Shown in pieces: positions 1 to 8,226 of a DNA stretch of 36,731 bases. The translations under genes and the position numbers were made by a program. Source of the DNA: Candidatus Hydrogenedentota bacterium (GTDB lineage: Bacteria > Hydrogenedentota > Hydrogenedentia > Hydrogenedentales > CAILVY01). The stretch spans positions 1-36,731 of the forward strand of contig CAILVY010000022.1 in assembly GCA_903837785.1 (NCBI GenBank), in the 5' to 3' direction. The notes beneath the pieces are model-generated. The model worked only from the letters and a program-made list of their open reading frames with translations, did not search any database and was not told the origin of the DNA. How positions within the stretch are numbered: position 1 is the stretch's first letter; each line of letters begins with the position of its first letter.

Positions 1-1445
1 AGGTCGTTCGTCGGCTCGTCAAAGACGAGGAAGTTGCCGCCCTGAAGCAGGCGCTTGACGAGATAGAGGCGGTTTCGTTCGCCGCCGGAGAGGTTCCCGA
101 TGGGCGCGTCGACGGCGTCCTTGTCGAAAAGAAAGCGTTCGAGATAGGCGGGCACGTAGATCCGGCGATTGTTGACTTCGAGCCAGCGCGCGCCGTCGGA
201 GATGAATTCGAGGACTGTCTTGTGCGGGGCGACCTCTTCATGGGTTTGATCCACGTAGAGAAACTCCACAGTCTCTCCATGGATGAGTTTCCCGCGCCGG
301 GGTTCTTCGACGCCCATGAGCACGCGGAGCAGAGTGGTCTTTCCGGAGCCGTTCGGGCCGAGGATGCCGACGCGCATGTCCTTTTGAATGAGGAGATTGA
401 AGTCGCGGAAGAGGATACGATCTTCAAATCCGTGGGTGAGCTTCTTGGCTTCGAGGACGACTTTTCCCAGGGGCTGCGGTTGGGGGATCTCAAAGAGGAA
501 CTCGCGATGGCGGGCGGGCGGGGCTTGATCACGCACGTCCAGGAAGCGGTTAATCCGGGCCTTTTGCTTCGTGCCGCGGGCCTTGGGACCGCGCCGGTAC
601 CACTCGAGCTCCCGGCGAATCATGCCGAGGCGGTTTGCTTCGGTCCGGGCGCGGGTGTCTTCGAGGACGGACTTGTAGTCGAGGAATCGCTCGTAGCTCC
701 CGGGGAAGGAGAGGAGATTCGTGAACTCGATTTCGACTATGCGGTTTACGACGCGGTCGAGGAAATAGCGGTCGTGCGTTACGAGGACACAGCTTCCCTC
801 GTAGCTTTCAAGGAACTCCTCGATCCACTCGACGCTTCGGGTGTCGATGTGGTTCGTTGGCTCATCCAGCATGAGCAGGTCCGGATGCTGAATGATGCGG
901 GAGGCAAGATGCACCCGCCGCAATTCTCCCCCGGACAGGGTGTTGAGTATGCGGTCGGGACCGGGAAGATCGAGGGAGATGGAGATCTTCTTGATCTCCT
1001 GATCGAGGTCCCAGACGCCATGGATATGCAACGCATGTTGCAGCGCATCCGCCTGGCTTTGCAGTTCCGCGTGTTCCCAGCATGCGCCGGAGACGGTTCC
1101 CATGCGTTCGAGGACGTCATGATAGTCATCGGCCATGGCGCGGATTTCGGCCGTGGCTTCACGAAGGGTTTCCTGCACGGATTTCGAGAGGTCGAGATCA
1201 CACTCCTGCGGCAAGAGGGCGGCGCGTAGTCCCTGGCTGCGCGTTACGAGCCCGGCGTCCGGTTCCATGAGGCCGCCCAGAATGCGGAGCAACGTGGATT
1301 TACCGGAGCCGTTTCGTCCGATGAGCCCAATGCGATCGCCCTCGTGAATCGTCAGCGAGACGCCATCGAGGACGGGCTGTCCGCCATAGCTCATGATGGC
1401 ATTCTGAATGCTGAGGAGGGCTTTTCCGGGACTGGGGGCAGACAT
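1..1445 (-). CDS. uup: ABC-F family ATPase, Uup-type (3' end cut by window edge)
   Basis: The minus-strand reading frame opens at ATG 1445 and is still open at base 1, so about 481 residues are visible and the C-terminus is missing. It has two ABC nucleotide-binding domains and no membrane segment, the ABC-F layout of soluble ribosome-associated ATPases. Domain 1 shows Walker [10 protein letters not shown] (about residues 43-51), signature LSGGELRR and Walker [13 protein letters not shown]. Domain 2 shows [17 protein letters not shown] and FDEPTND. The linker contains [18 protein letters not shown], which closely matches the Uup linker. Family knowledge: Uup acts on ribosomes and influences precise excision and DNA-end processing; the exact role here is inferred. 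The gene lies downstream of the pilQ terminator on the same strand and probably has its own promoter. Confidence 0.93.
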   Translation of the reverse strand, partial: MSAPSPGKALLSIQNAIMSYGGQPVLDGVSLTIHEGDRIGLIGRNGSGKSTLLRILGGLMEPDAGLVTRSQGLRAALLPQECDLDLSKSVQETLREATAEIRAMADDYHDVLERMGTVSGACWEHAELQSQADALQHALHIHGVWDLDQEIKKISISLDLPGPDRILNTLSGGELRRVHLASRIIQHPDLLMLDEPTNHIDTRSVEWIEEFLESYEGSCVLVTHDRYFLDRVVNRIVEIEFTNLLSFPGSYERFLDYKSVLEDTRARTEANRLGMIRRELEWYRRGPKARGTKQKARINRFLDVRDQAPPARHREFLFEIPQPQPLGKVVLEAKKLTHGFEDRILFRDFNLLIQKDMRVGILGPNGSGKTTLLRVLMGVEEPRRGKLIHGETVEFLYVDQTHEEVAPHKTVLEFISDGARWLEVNNRRIYVPAYLERFLFDKDAVDAPIGNLSGGERNRLYLVKRLLQGGNFLVFDEPTND

Positions 1446-1507
1446 GTGGGCAGCGCGTGCTCCGTGTTTCGGGCGTCGAGTTATTCATGATGCTCTGGGG
1501 AGGGAAA

Positions 1508-1535
1508 AGTATCATCCCTGCGCACCGGCAGGCAA
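1508..1535 (-). promoter_or_regulatory. Candidate promoter of the ABC-F gene
   Basis: On the minus strand TTGCCT (1530-1535) is followed after 16 nt by GATACT (1508-1513), a fair sigma-70-like pair. It sits between the pilQ terminator and the ATG at 1445. The matches are imperfect, so this is tentative. Confidence 0.35.
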
Positions 1536-1537
1536 GT

Positions 1538-1570
1538 AAAAAGGCACGGCCACGGCGTAAACCGTGGCCG
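1538..1570 (-). terminator. Intrinsic terminator after pilQ
   Basis: On the minus strand a perfect 9-bp stem CGGCCACGG/CCGTGGCCG (arms 1562-1570 and 1548-1556, 5-nt loop) is followed, after a short TGCC, by a T5 run at 1542-1538. It lies 24 bases after the pilQ stop codon and would end the pilMNOPQ transcript. Confidence 0.85.
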
Positions 1571-1593
1571 GTTTGGGACGTGTTTGAAAGGGC

Positions 1594-4206
1594 CTATTTG
1601 GCGCGGCGCCACTTCCAGAAGGGGTCGCGCGTGTCTTCGGGATGCACGATGTCATGGAAGACGGCGCGCTGGCCGTCGACTTTCGTTTCCATTCCCTTGC
1701 CTTCGTCGAACTTCTGTTGCTTGGCCGGGGTGAGTTCCGGATGTTCCTCGCCGAGTACGCTGCACGTGAGGAAGATCATCAGTTCGTTGAAGACGTCGGT
1801 CCGGTTGTTATTCCGGAACATGACGTTGACGACCGGGATATCGCCCAGAATGGGGATCTTCCGGATGGTTGCGTCCTGTTCCTTCTTGCGCAAGCCGCCG
1901 ATGAAAATCGTCTGTCCGCTCTTCATGTGGACAGTATTTGTCATTTGACGTTTCTGCTCGATGGGCACGCCGGAGGTGGATTCGCCGACGGCCCCGCTTT
2001 CCTTGGCGTCGAGGTCGCAAATGATGTGATTGTCGTGGGTGACTCTTGGCGTGATGGCGACGACCGTGCCGACGTCCTTAAACCGGGTGCTCGTCTGAGA
2101 GCCGCCCGCGCTGGTTTGGGAGAGTTCCGTGTAGGGGATTTCGCGGGAGATCGAGATCTTCGCTTCTTTGTTCTCGACGGTGATGAGCACGGGATTCGAA
2201 ATGAGATTCCCGTTCCGATTTTGGATCTCCGCCTGGATGGCCCCTTTCCAGTCAATATCGCTCGTGAGCAAGGCATAGCTGATGGCGCCGGCGGGATTGG
2301 CCAGGCCCAGGGCCGGTCCCCCGGCGAGGCTTTGAAGCGTTCCGATCGCGCGCCCGTTATCTCCCAGGGCTGCCTGGCGCAGATTCTTGTCCTGGACGGC
2401 CTTGAGCAGCCAATCCACGCCCGTGCGGGAAGTGTCGTTCAGGCTGGCATCGACAACCATCGTGTCGAGGACGACCTGCTTGACGGAAACGTCGAGGTCA
2501 TCCTTTACGAGCTGACGGATTTGCTCGACGACGACGGGGACATCGGTTACGATGAGGTGGCGTGCCCGGACATCCGCGGCGACTTTTCCAACGCCCGGGG
2601 TCAGCATCTTCTCGAGCATGGGAACGATGAGATCGGGTTCGGCATAGTTGAGTTTGATGGCTTCCGTGATAGTTGGCAGGACCGGTTCGGCGACGTCCAG
2701 TTCATGCGCGAGGCGCACAAGGTTGTCCGTCTTGGATTGCGGTCCGGTGATGACGAGGATATTGGCGGGCTTGTTGGAGGATACTGTGACGAGGCGTTGG
2801 TCCTTCGTACCGGCAACCATGTCCTTGAGAACCTTTTCGAGGTCCTCGGCCTTGGCGTTTTGCAGGGTCACCAGGACGGATTGCCGTTGGGCGGCGACGG
2901 ATTCCTCATAAAGCACGATGCGATAGATGCCCTCTTCCTCAATCATTCCGAGGCCGTTCATGCGGAGGGCGGTTTGCATCGCCTGCATGAGGGGGACCCG
3001 GGTGAGCTTGGCGGTGACAGTGCCCGCGAGATCGGCGCCGGCAATGACATTGATGCCTGCTTTGTGCGCGAGCAGGGCGACGACATTGGCGAGTTCCATC
3101 TCGCGGAAGTCGACATTAACCAGTTGTTGCAGCGGATCGCCGGTGTAGACTTTGGGCTCGGCGCCGCCGGATTCCGCAGAAGTGAGGGCCTTCGCGCCAT
3201 CGGGCGTTTGGCCGCTCTCGATTTGCTCGATCTTGCTGGCGATGGCCGTATTGGCTTCGCGGGTGTCGGGCTTCGCGTCTTCGCGAGGCGCGGGCGGTTC
3301 AGCGGCGGGCGTGGTTTCCGCGGGCGCGGCGGGCGGCTGACCTTCGGGGCCGGCAGGCGGCGCCGCCGGAGGCGCGGGCGGTTGCTGCGGCAAAGGCGGC
3401 AGGAGTCCCGCTTCACGCAGGCGCTTGGCTTCTTCGCTTTCCGGTGCGGGGGCGGCAGGCTGTCCTGCGGCTGGTTGGGCCTCCGCGGGGGCTGGCGCCG
3501 TTCCCGGGGCGACAGGCTGCGCGTCGGCGGCATAGGCCGCAGGCCGTGCGGTGGAGAGGTCAAGGGCGGGGTCGCTGACAGCCCTGAGGCTCTCGGTGAG
3601 GCGCGTAATCTCGATGGTTTCCGCGTCGGGCGTTTCCTGCTGGCTACGGACGGCATTCAACTGATCCACGAGGTTGTCCAGAGAGAGGGATTCCTCTCCT
3701 CGGGCCTCGGACAAGCGCAAGACGATGCTCCCGGCATAGCGCTCGACTTCGTAGCCGCAGGGCCGGTCCAGGATTAGGACAACGCGGGTGATGCATTCAG
3801 GCGACACGGAGAAAAGGCTGTCCCGGACATCCAGGAGGAAGGGCAGTCCTTCGAAGGACAACTTGCGGTTGCCCCGCAGGTTGATGGTGTTCTTGAGATC
3901 GACGATAAGGCGCCGGCCCTCGTCCATCGCGAGAATTTTGTATTCCGGTGCGGCAGTGGCACTGAAGGTGACGACAGCCTGCCCCGGCGAGCCATGAAAG
4001 GCGAGCGCGGTGAGTGCCTGAGCGCGCGAGGCCGCGTCTCGGATGGCCGCCTGAGTGGGGGCAGCGGTCGAGCGGTCCATGCAGGCGCGGACGGCGCTTT
4101 CCTTCTGCGCCTGGAGCGCCGGAAGGGTGTTCGCTTCGTCTGCCTGGGCGGCCAGCCCCCCCACGAGCAGCAGACACGCGAGATAGATGCGGCAAAACGG
4201 ACGCAT
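1594..4206 (-). CDS. pilQ: Type IV pilus secretin PilQ
   Basis: 870 residues. The product forms the outer-membrane channel through which the pilus fibre leaves the cell. A signal peptide (residues 1-22, hydrophobic core LACLLLVGGLAA) is followed by an AMIN-type domain (about 65-170). Next comes a long Pro/Ala-rich linker (about 210-320), an STN-type secretin N0 domain starting at VNVDFREMELANVVALLAHKAG, secretin N repeats, and the C-terminal secretin domain. The secretin domain contains SNPVLITVENKEAKISI, GTVVAITPRVTHD and the late motif GQTIFIGGLRKKE. Length is somewhat above the usual 600-750 because of the Pro/Ala linker. It is the last gene of pilMNOPQ, 3 bases after pilP and just before an intrinsic terminator. 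Assignment is strong from both sequence and context. Confidence 0.96.
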   Translation of the reverse strand: MRPFCRIYLACLLLVGGLAAQADEANTLPALQAQKESAVRACMDRSTAAPTQAAIRDAASRAQALTALAFHGSPGQAVVTFSATAAPEYKILAMDEGRRLIVDLKNTINLRGNRKLSFEGLPFLLDVRDSLFSVSPECITRVVLILDRPCGYEVERYAGSIVLRLSEARGEESLSLDNLVDQLNAVRSQQETPDAETIEITRLTESLRAVSDPALDLSTARPAAYAADAQPVAPGTAPAPAEAQPAAGQPAAPAPESEEAKRLREAGLLPPLPQQPPAPPAAPPAGPEGQPPAAPAETTPAAEPPAPREDAKPDTREANTAIASKIEQIESGQTPDGAKALTSAESGGAEPKVYTGDPLQQLVNVDFREMELANVVALLAHKAGINVIAGADLAGTVTAKLTRVPLMQAMQTALRMNGLGMIEEEGIYRIVLYEESVAAQRQSVLVTLQNAKAEDLEKVLKDMVAGTKDQRLVTVSSNKPANILVITGPQSKTDNLVRLAHELDVAEPVLPTITEAIKLNYAEPDLIVPMLEKMLTPGVGKVAADVRARHLIVTDVPVVVEQIRQLVKDDLDVSVKQVVLDTMVVDASLNDTSRTGVDWLLKAVQDKNLRQAALGDNGRAIGTLQSLAGGPALGLANPAGAISYALLTSDIDWKGAIQAEIQNRNGNLISNPVLITVENKEAKISISREIPYTELSQTSAGGSQTSTRFKDVGTVVAITPRVTHDNHIICDLDAKESGAVGESTSGVPIEQKRQMTNTVHMKSGQTIFIGGLRKKEQDATIRKIPILGDIPVVNVMFRNNNRTDVFNELMIFLTCSVLGEEHPELTPAKQQKFDEGKGMETKVDGQRAVFHDIVHPEDTRDPFWKWRRAK

Positions 4207-4209
4207 ACG

Positions 4210-4765
4210 TTAGAGCTCCTTCATTGGCACGGGGATCAGCGAGTCGCGCACCTTGAAGATGACGCGGTCCTTTTCGATGGATTGAACCTGCACGCCGTTG
4301 GGATAGGTATGTCCCACGCTGACCGCTTCGTCGTCCACGACGGCCACGGGGTTCTGATCATCCCAGACAATGCCTGTAACCTTCTTCTGCAGAACGTCTT
4401 CGAGAGCACCGGTGGCGGTGGCAGCCTTTCCGGGTTCGCCTGTCCGGATGACGCCGATGAGGGGTGCCATGGGATCGCGCTCGATCTTGTTGGCCTGATA
4501 ATCGAACGGTACAACCGAGATGTCCTTGAGGAGCGCGTCCGGATCGATGTCCACCTGCATTAGCTCAAGGGTGGGCGCGGCAGCGGCGGTTTTGGTGGCC
4601 GTCTGCGCCGGTTGGGCGCCGGTCGTCGCGGCGGGGTTGGCGCCGGCCGCGTTCTTGGGCAGGGGGGGGCGGAGTTCCGCCGGCGAGGAGGAACTGATAC
4701 ACGAGTACGGCGACCAGTACGGCGCCAAGGATGCCCGCGAAGATGATTTGTTTTTGATTGTTCAC
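4210..4765 (-). pseudogene. pilP: PilP-like pilus assembly protein, frameshifted in a C8 tract
   Basis: The gene is read in two frames. GTG at 4765 opens a product starting MNNQKQIIFAGILGAVLVAV, a membrane-anchor helix, then GTPPPP. The frame is lost at the homopolymer 4662-4669 (eight C on the coding strand). The other frame continues with LPKNAAGANPAA, a low-complexity linker and the PilP-like beta domain (GVIRTGEPGK, GIVWDDQNPVAVV, VQVQSIEKDRVIFKV). Removing one C gives a continuous 184-residue protein whose length and position fit PilP, which links PilNO to PilQ. The start overlaps the pilO stop as GTGA. PilP is often a lipoprotein; this one has a membrane helix and no lipobox. The frameshift may be a sequencing or assembly error, phase variation or slippage; the sequence alone cannot decide. 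Confidence 0.8.
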
Positions 4766-5361
4766 TTCTTCTCACCCGGTTTGGCTTGTTCGCCTTCGGC
4801 GGCCGGCGCTGACTGGGTGAAGCGGAACGTGCTCAGGATAAACGTGCATTGTGACACGCCCGCTTCCTCTTCGCCAATGTCGATATCCGAAACCTTGAGA
4901 TAGCGTTCATCGCGTTCGAGCAAGTTGATGAATCCCGCGACCTGATGGAAATTGCCGCGTGCAGTGACTTTGTAGGGGATGGTTTCCTTGGACTGATCGG
5001 AGATGGTGGCCTGGGCGGAGAGTTCGACGCGGAGGCCCATGTTATCGCCGAGGGCTTCGAACTTGCGGAGGAGTTGCGGGATTTCGCGCTCGTCCGGGAG
5101 GCGGTTCTGGAATCGATTGACGAGGTCATCCATCTTGCTGACCTCGGTTTGGAGCTTCTCGGCGTTCTGCTTGATGTCGTAGGCGGCCTTCAACTGGGAG
5201 CGGACATCGCTCAGTTTCTTGCTGGTTTCGGCGAGTTTCTTTTGCTGGGTGTTGAAGACGCCGGCATAGAACACGGCGCAGAGCACTGCGGCGGCCGCGA
5301 GGATAGCGCCGACGAAGGCCCAGTCTTTGGAGGTTACCTTGCCTTTGAAGAGGTCAAGCAT
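4762..5361 (-). CDS. pilO: Type IV pilus inner-membrane protein PilO
   Basis: 199 residues. PilO pairs with PilN in the inner membrane to build the alignment platform between PilM in the cytoplasm and PilP/PilQ outside. A short cytoplasmic start (MLDLFKGKVTSKD) precedes one membrane helix (about 15-37, WAFVGAILAAAAVLCAVFYAG). A coiled coil follows (about 40-90), then a ferredoxin-like periplasmic domain (VSDIDIGEEE near the end). The family's usual length is about 200. The ATG at 5361 lies inside the end of pilN (8-base overlap) and the TGA overlaps the pilP GTG, so translation is probably coupled. The tail is charged (GEQAKPGEKK). Confidence 0.93.
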   Translation of the reverse strand: MLDLFKGKVTSKDWAFVGAILAAAAVLCAVFYAGVFNTQQKKLAETSKKLSDVRSQLKAAYDIKQNAEKLQTEVSKMDDLVNRFQNRLPDEREIPQLLRKFEALGDNMGLRVELSAQATISDQSKETIPYKVTARGNFHQVAGFINLLERDERYLKVSDIDIGEEEAGVSQCTFILSTFRFTQSAPAAEGEQAKPGEKK

Positions 5362-6040
5362 CCGGCTTCTTCCCTCCGGTTTCGATCACGTAGTTCAGGG
5401 TGAAGCCGCGCACGGCGAATCCCTTGAACTCGGTGTCTTCAATCTTGGGCGGCTGCAGGGTGAAGATCTTGGCAAACTCGGAATCGGCTTTCGTGGTGGC
5501 GTCAAGGAGCGGGGAAACCTGCCGTTCGCCCTGGGCGTCCGCGACGACATAGCCGGAGATTTCGAGGACCGGCTTCTGAATGCTCTTGGTTTCCATCTGC
5601 GGCTGCTGAGTCTTGGGATCGAGGACGACTTTGCCCGTCTTCGGATCGACCTTGACCTGCTGTTCCTTGAAGCTCTGCCAGACCACGCGAATGCGCTTGT
5701 ACCAGATATTGGCGGGCGTGAGCCCGGCCAGCTGATTGAGGTGTTCGGACCAGATCACGCGGTCGCTGAGGATTTCCTTGATGATCTGGGCCTTTTTCTC
5801 GAGGGTGATCTTGCGCTGGCTGAGATCGTTGAATTCCTTGACCACGGAGGCCAGCGCGCCCAGTTCGGTCTGTTTTGCGTCGAGTTCCTGTTGGGTGTCG
5901 GCGATGCGCCCATGCATGGTCATGAACACGAAGGCCATGCCGAAGACGGCGAGCAGGAACACGAGCACGGCGCCGGCGTACGGGAGGGCGGAATGCTTGA
6001 TGGGCCGCAGGTCGTGGGGCAGTAGATTGATGGTAATCAT
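5354..6040 (-). CDS. pilN: Type IV pilus inner-membrane protein PilN
   Basis: 228 residues. The N-terminus MITINLLPHDLRP is the conserved PilN peptide (I-N-L-L-P) that docks into PilM. A membrane helix (about 20-43, PYAGAVLVFLLAVFGMAFVF) is followed by a coiled coil and a periplasmic domain that pairs with PilO. The domain contains WSEHLNQLAGLTPANIWYKRI, typical of PilN. ATG 6040 overlaps the pilM stop as ATGA. A region of about 30 residues with many K, P and Q (VDPKTGKVVLDPKTQQPQ) inside the periplasmic domain looks like an inserted loop. Confidence 0.93.
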   Translation of the reverse strand: MITINLLPHDLRPIKHSALPYAGAVLVFLLAVFGMAFVFMTMHGRIADTQQELDAKQTELGALASVVKEFNDLSQRKITLEKKAQIIKEILSDRVIWSEHLNQLAGLTPANIWYKRIRVVWQSFKEQQVKVDPKTGKVVLDPKTQQPQMETKSIQKPVLEISGYVVADAQGERQVSPLLDATTKADSEFAKIFTLQPPKIEDTEFKGFAVRGFTLNYVIETGGKKPDA

Positions 6041-7251
6041 AGGTCTGCCATTCCGCGGGCGGCCAGCCCAATCGCGACCATGAACTGCGCGGGCCGTTCG
6101 TGCAGTACCGGCATGGAGACATCGTCGGCGAGAATCATGCCGCCGGAGGTGGGGTCAGCGACTTCGGCTTCGTTGACGCCCAGTTCTTCCATGAGGGTTT
6201 CGCCCACCATGGGCAGATGGGCGATGCCACCGCTGAGGATGATTCGGTCCACGGGGCGTTCGTACAGCTGATGTTCATAGAAATCGAAGGATCTCCGGAT
6301 TTCGGAGACGAGGCGGGTGAGGGGCGCGGCGATCAACTCGCGGGCCTCCCGTTTGGGTTCTTCGCCCAGGCCGGGCCGCGGCGCGGGTCCGCTCAGCGGT
6401 TCGCCTAAGCCGAGTTCACTGTCCAGGGGATCCAACAAGGAGCCGCCCGCGGGGAGCTTCGGGGGCCGTGGCGCCGTGTCGAGGTCAACCTCCGGCTCGG
6501 GGGCCGCGACGGCTGCGGGGGCTTCTTTCGCCACGGCCTGCAGGGCGCGTTCGGCTTCTTCAAAATCGACGCGTCGATCCTTGGCAATCGCCTGAATCAT
6601 CTCGCGGGCGCCCCAGCTCACATCGCGGATGAAATTGGAGATGCCATCCTTCACAAAGTGGATGCTGGCCGAAGTGAGTCCGATGTTGACGAGGGCGACG
6701 GTTTCCCCGGGGCGCAGCATACCGCAGCACTCGGCGGCATCGGCCAGGGCCAGGGAATCCACGCCCATGATGCCGCACTTGAGCTCGGCCGCATCGAGAA
6801 TCTGGACGCGGGAACTGATCACCTCGTGTTTGGCGGCGACGAGCAATAGCTTGATTTGCTTCTGGCCGCCCTCGCTGGTTTCGTCCAACGGCACCCAGTC
6901 CAGGAAGACTTCATTCAGATCATAGGGGATGTTCTGCCCCGCTTCCCGTTCGACCACCTGGGCCATCTTGTCGCGGGGAGTCTCCGGGATGCGCGGGTAG
7001 CGGATGACGGCGGTCTGACCCGGCAGGGCTGCAACCAGCATGGCCTGGGGCAGATTCATGCTCTGCAGGGCCTGACGCACGGCAGTAGCATTGGCAGCGA
7101 TCGGATTGGCATTAACCTGGTTGCGATCCAGCAAGGCATAGCCCACTTCGTCAATGCAGAGCCGCCCGCCCGAGCGCGAGAGTTGCACGGCCTTGACCGA
7201 GTGGGTCCCTATGTCAAGTCCGATGGCCTTTTTGGGTTTGGAGAACCACAA
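6037..7251 (-). CDS. pilM: Type IV pilus actin-like ATPase PilM
   Basis: 404 residues. PilM is the cytoplasmic actin-fold protein that binds the PilN N-terminus. Visible motifs are the phosphate-1 loop IGLDIGTHSVKAVQL (about 11-25), VALVNIGLTSASIHFV (phosphate 2) and IILSGGIAHLPMVGETL (adenosine loop). The start is TTG at 7251, chosen because MWFSKPKKAIGLDIG matches the usual PilM beginning and AAGGAG (7262-7267) lies 10 nt upstream. About 70 residues rich in Ala, Pro, Leu and Glu (roughly 240-310, including PEPEVDLDTAPRPPKLP) are inserted before the RLVSEIRRSFDFYEHQ helix; typical PilM is about 350 residues. It is the first gene of pilMNOPQ. Confidence 0.94.
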   Translation of the reverse strand: MWFSKPKKAIGLDIGTHSVKAVQLSRSGGRLCIDEVGYALLDRNQVNANPIAANATAVRQALQSMNLPQAMLVAALPGQTAVIRYPRIPETPRDKMAQVVEREAGQNIPYDLNEVFLDWVPLDETSEGGQKQIKLLLVAAKHEVISSRVQILDAAELKCGIMGVDSLALADAAECCGMLRPGETVALVNIGLTSASIHFVKDGISNFIRDVSWGAREMIQAIAKDRRVDFEEAERALQAVAKEAPAAVAAPEPEVDLDTAPRPPKLPAGGSLLDPLDSELGLGEPLSGPAPRPGLGEEPKREARELIAAPLTRLVSEIRRSFDFYEHQLYERPVDRIILSGGIAHLPMVGETLMEELGVNEAEVADPTSGGMILADDVSMPVLHERPAQFMVAIGLAARGMADL

Positions 7252-7365
7252 GGAAGTCTAGCTCCTTCTAGGAGGATTCAATCGTTGTTTGGACGACCAA
7301 ACCACACCCCGCTGTCAGTCAAATCTCATTGCCTGCCCTAACATTTCTCCACCCTACTTTTGATG

Positions 7366-7394
7366 AGGCTATCACAAATCTGATTATCTGTCAA
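7366..7394 (-). promoter_or_regulatory. Candidate proximal promoter of the pil operon
   Basis: On the minus strand a perfect -35 TTGACA (7389-7394) is followed after 17 nt by TAGCCT (7366-7371), a weak -10. It would give a leader of about 110 nt before the pilM TTG. A stronger promoter lies farther upstream at 7555-7583. Confidence 0.35.
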
Positions 7395-7554
7395 CACTTT
7401 ATTGATGGGAAAGGTGATGGGCGCGAGCGGTTTTCTCACCCACAATCCCCCATTTGCCAAGGGGCAGAGTTCAACTCTAACGACCCTTCACCCCGTCTCC
7501 GGGGCGATATTCACTTGACGGAGGGAGTCTGTTCCTCCACTTCATCCTAGCAGT
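7395..7554 (-). other. Non-coding pil leader region
   Basis: No convincing gene is present. The region would be transcribed as a leader of about 300 nt if the 7555-7583 promoter drives pilM. On the minus strand it holds only a 22-codon frame from an ATG near 7546 without a ribosome binding site, and small stems such as CCCCG/CGGGG near 7491-7504. I see no tRNA or known riboswitch. Confidence 0.4.
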
Positions 7555-7583
7555 AGTTTACGCAGCCCTCATGAAAATGTCAA
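7555..7583 (-). promoter_or_regulatory. Strong minus-strand promoter upstream of pil operon
   Basis: TTGACA (7578-7583) and TAAACT (7555-7560) are spaced exactly 17 nt on the minus strand. Transcription would start near 7548 and run toward pilM. The -35 hexamer overlaps the perfect palindrome at 7581-7594, an arrangement typical of repressor-controlled promoters. It starts just after the 6S-like RNA ends. Confidence 0.55.
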
Positions 7584-7594
7584 GTAATTACTTG
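7581..7594. promoter_or_regulatory. Perfect 14-bp palindrome, possible operator
   Basis: CAAGTAATTACTTG equals its own reverse complement. Its left end covers part of the -35 element of the minus-strand promoter at 7555-7583, and it is AT-rich in a GC-rich setting. This suggests a homodimeric regulator site; which regulator is unknown. Confidence 0.5.
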
Positions 7595-7600
7595 TTCTGG

Positions 7601-7844
7601 AAAAAAGGTGCTGAGGGAAGTCCACAGTAAAAAAGCCCCGCACGTGCCGTCAGGCCGCTAAAGCGCATCGAACCTTTACCTCAACTAGGTGGGATTTCTC
7701 ACGGTAGCCATCCGGCTTCCACCAGGAGGCGGCATGTCGTAGGCTACTCAGATCTTGAATTCCCGGTTCAATACTAAAGGATCAACGCTTTTGGGCCCAC
7801 TCGCACACGGCAGGGAAAAACTTGTTTCAACTTCCAGCAGACCA
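7601..7844 (-). ncRNA. ssrS: Candidate 6S RNA
   Basis: 6S RNA mimics an open promoter and binds the housekeeping RNA polymerase. On the minus strand the 5' side has GCGAGTGGGCCC and the 3' side GCGGCCTGACGGCAC, like the conserved closing stem of proteobacterial 6S RNA. GTGAGAAATCCCACCTA followed by GGTTCGATGCGC resembles, from memory, the 3' strand of the central bubble in alphaproteobacterial 6S RNA. GTAGCC/GGCTAC closes an apical arm. A terminal stem pairs 7830-7839 with 7609-7621 and ends in U6 (7606-7601). A second U6 at 7634-7629 could be an earlier end. Size would be about 216-244 nt. A covariance-model search would settle it. Confidence 0.7.
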
Positions 7845-7850
7845 CGGGTC

Positions 7851-7880
7851 AGTATAGCAGATGGTGCGAGATCTCAACAA
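7851..7880 (-). promoter_or_regulatory. Promoter of the 6S-like RNA, extended -10
   Basis: On the minus strand TTGTTG (7875-7880) and TATACT (7851-7856) are spaced 18 nt, and TGC directly precedes the -10, making an extended -10 (TGn). Transcription would start near 7844, which fits the 5' arm of the RNA's terminal stem. Confidence 0.65.
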
Positions 7881-8226
7881 GTGCTAATTTCGATAAAAGC
7901 ATAGATCTCCCTCATTCCGCGTGCCTGGGTTCCCTGAGCGTCCGCCGAAGACCTCCCGGGTTCAGGCGGGTCGACTGCAGGAGCCAATCCGCACATTTAG
8001 GAAGGGCGTTCAGGTGAGTTGCTGCGGGGAATGCTCCCGGGGCCCGGTGGCCCGGCCCCCGGGAAGTCATCCCCCGGGCGAGTGAAGGAGCGTGCGCCAC
8101 CGCGGGCCTCACCGGGGTTTTGCTGCAGAAATGAAACGAGGCGGTGGCGTGTTTCTTTCGTGCAAGTGGTGTGGCGAGAATGCCTTTTGCCGGTTAAGAT
8201 GTGACCTACCTTTTGATGGAGTTGAT
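7881..8226 (+). other. Structured leader before the radical-SAM-like gene
   Basis: No gene is supported here. Two strong stem-loops stand out. The first has 13-bp arms 8035-8047 and 8052-8064 (one mismatch, 4-nt loop, almost all G/C). The second has a 10-bp stem, arms 8094-8103 and 8141-8150, with an inner CTC/GAG helix (8108-8110 with 8138-8140). Both lie upstream of the ATG at 8227. GTTTCTTTCG follows the second stem and is too poor in T for a clear terminator. Function is unknown; a regulatory leader is possible. Confidence 0.35.

Noticed and set aside
222..1229. Plus-strand frame opposite the ABC-F gene
   Set aside because: The minus strand encodes two intact ABC domains with all motifs.
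1642..3777. Long open frame on the plus strand opposite pilQ
   Set aside because: It is the complement of a clear secretin; its composition (G, D, R, F rich) is that of a GC-rich antisense shadow.
7601..7844. tmRNA, SRP RNA or RNase P RNA instead of 6S RNA
   Set aside because: No tRNA-like CCA end or tag frame, no SRP apical GGAAG motif in the right context, and no RNase P core motifs were seen; 6S-type features fit better.
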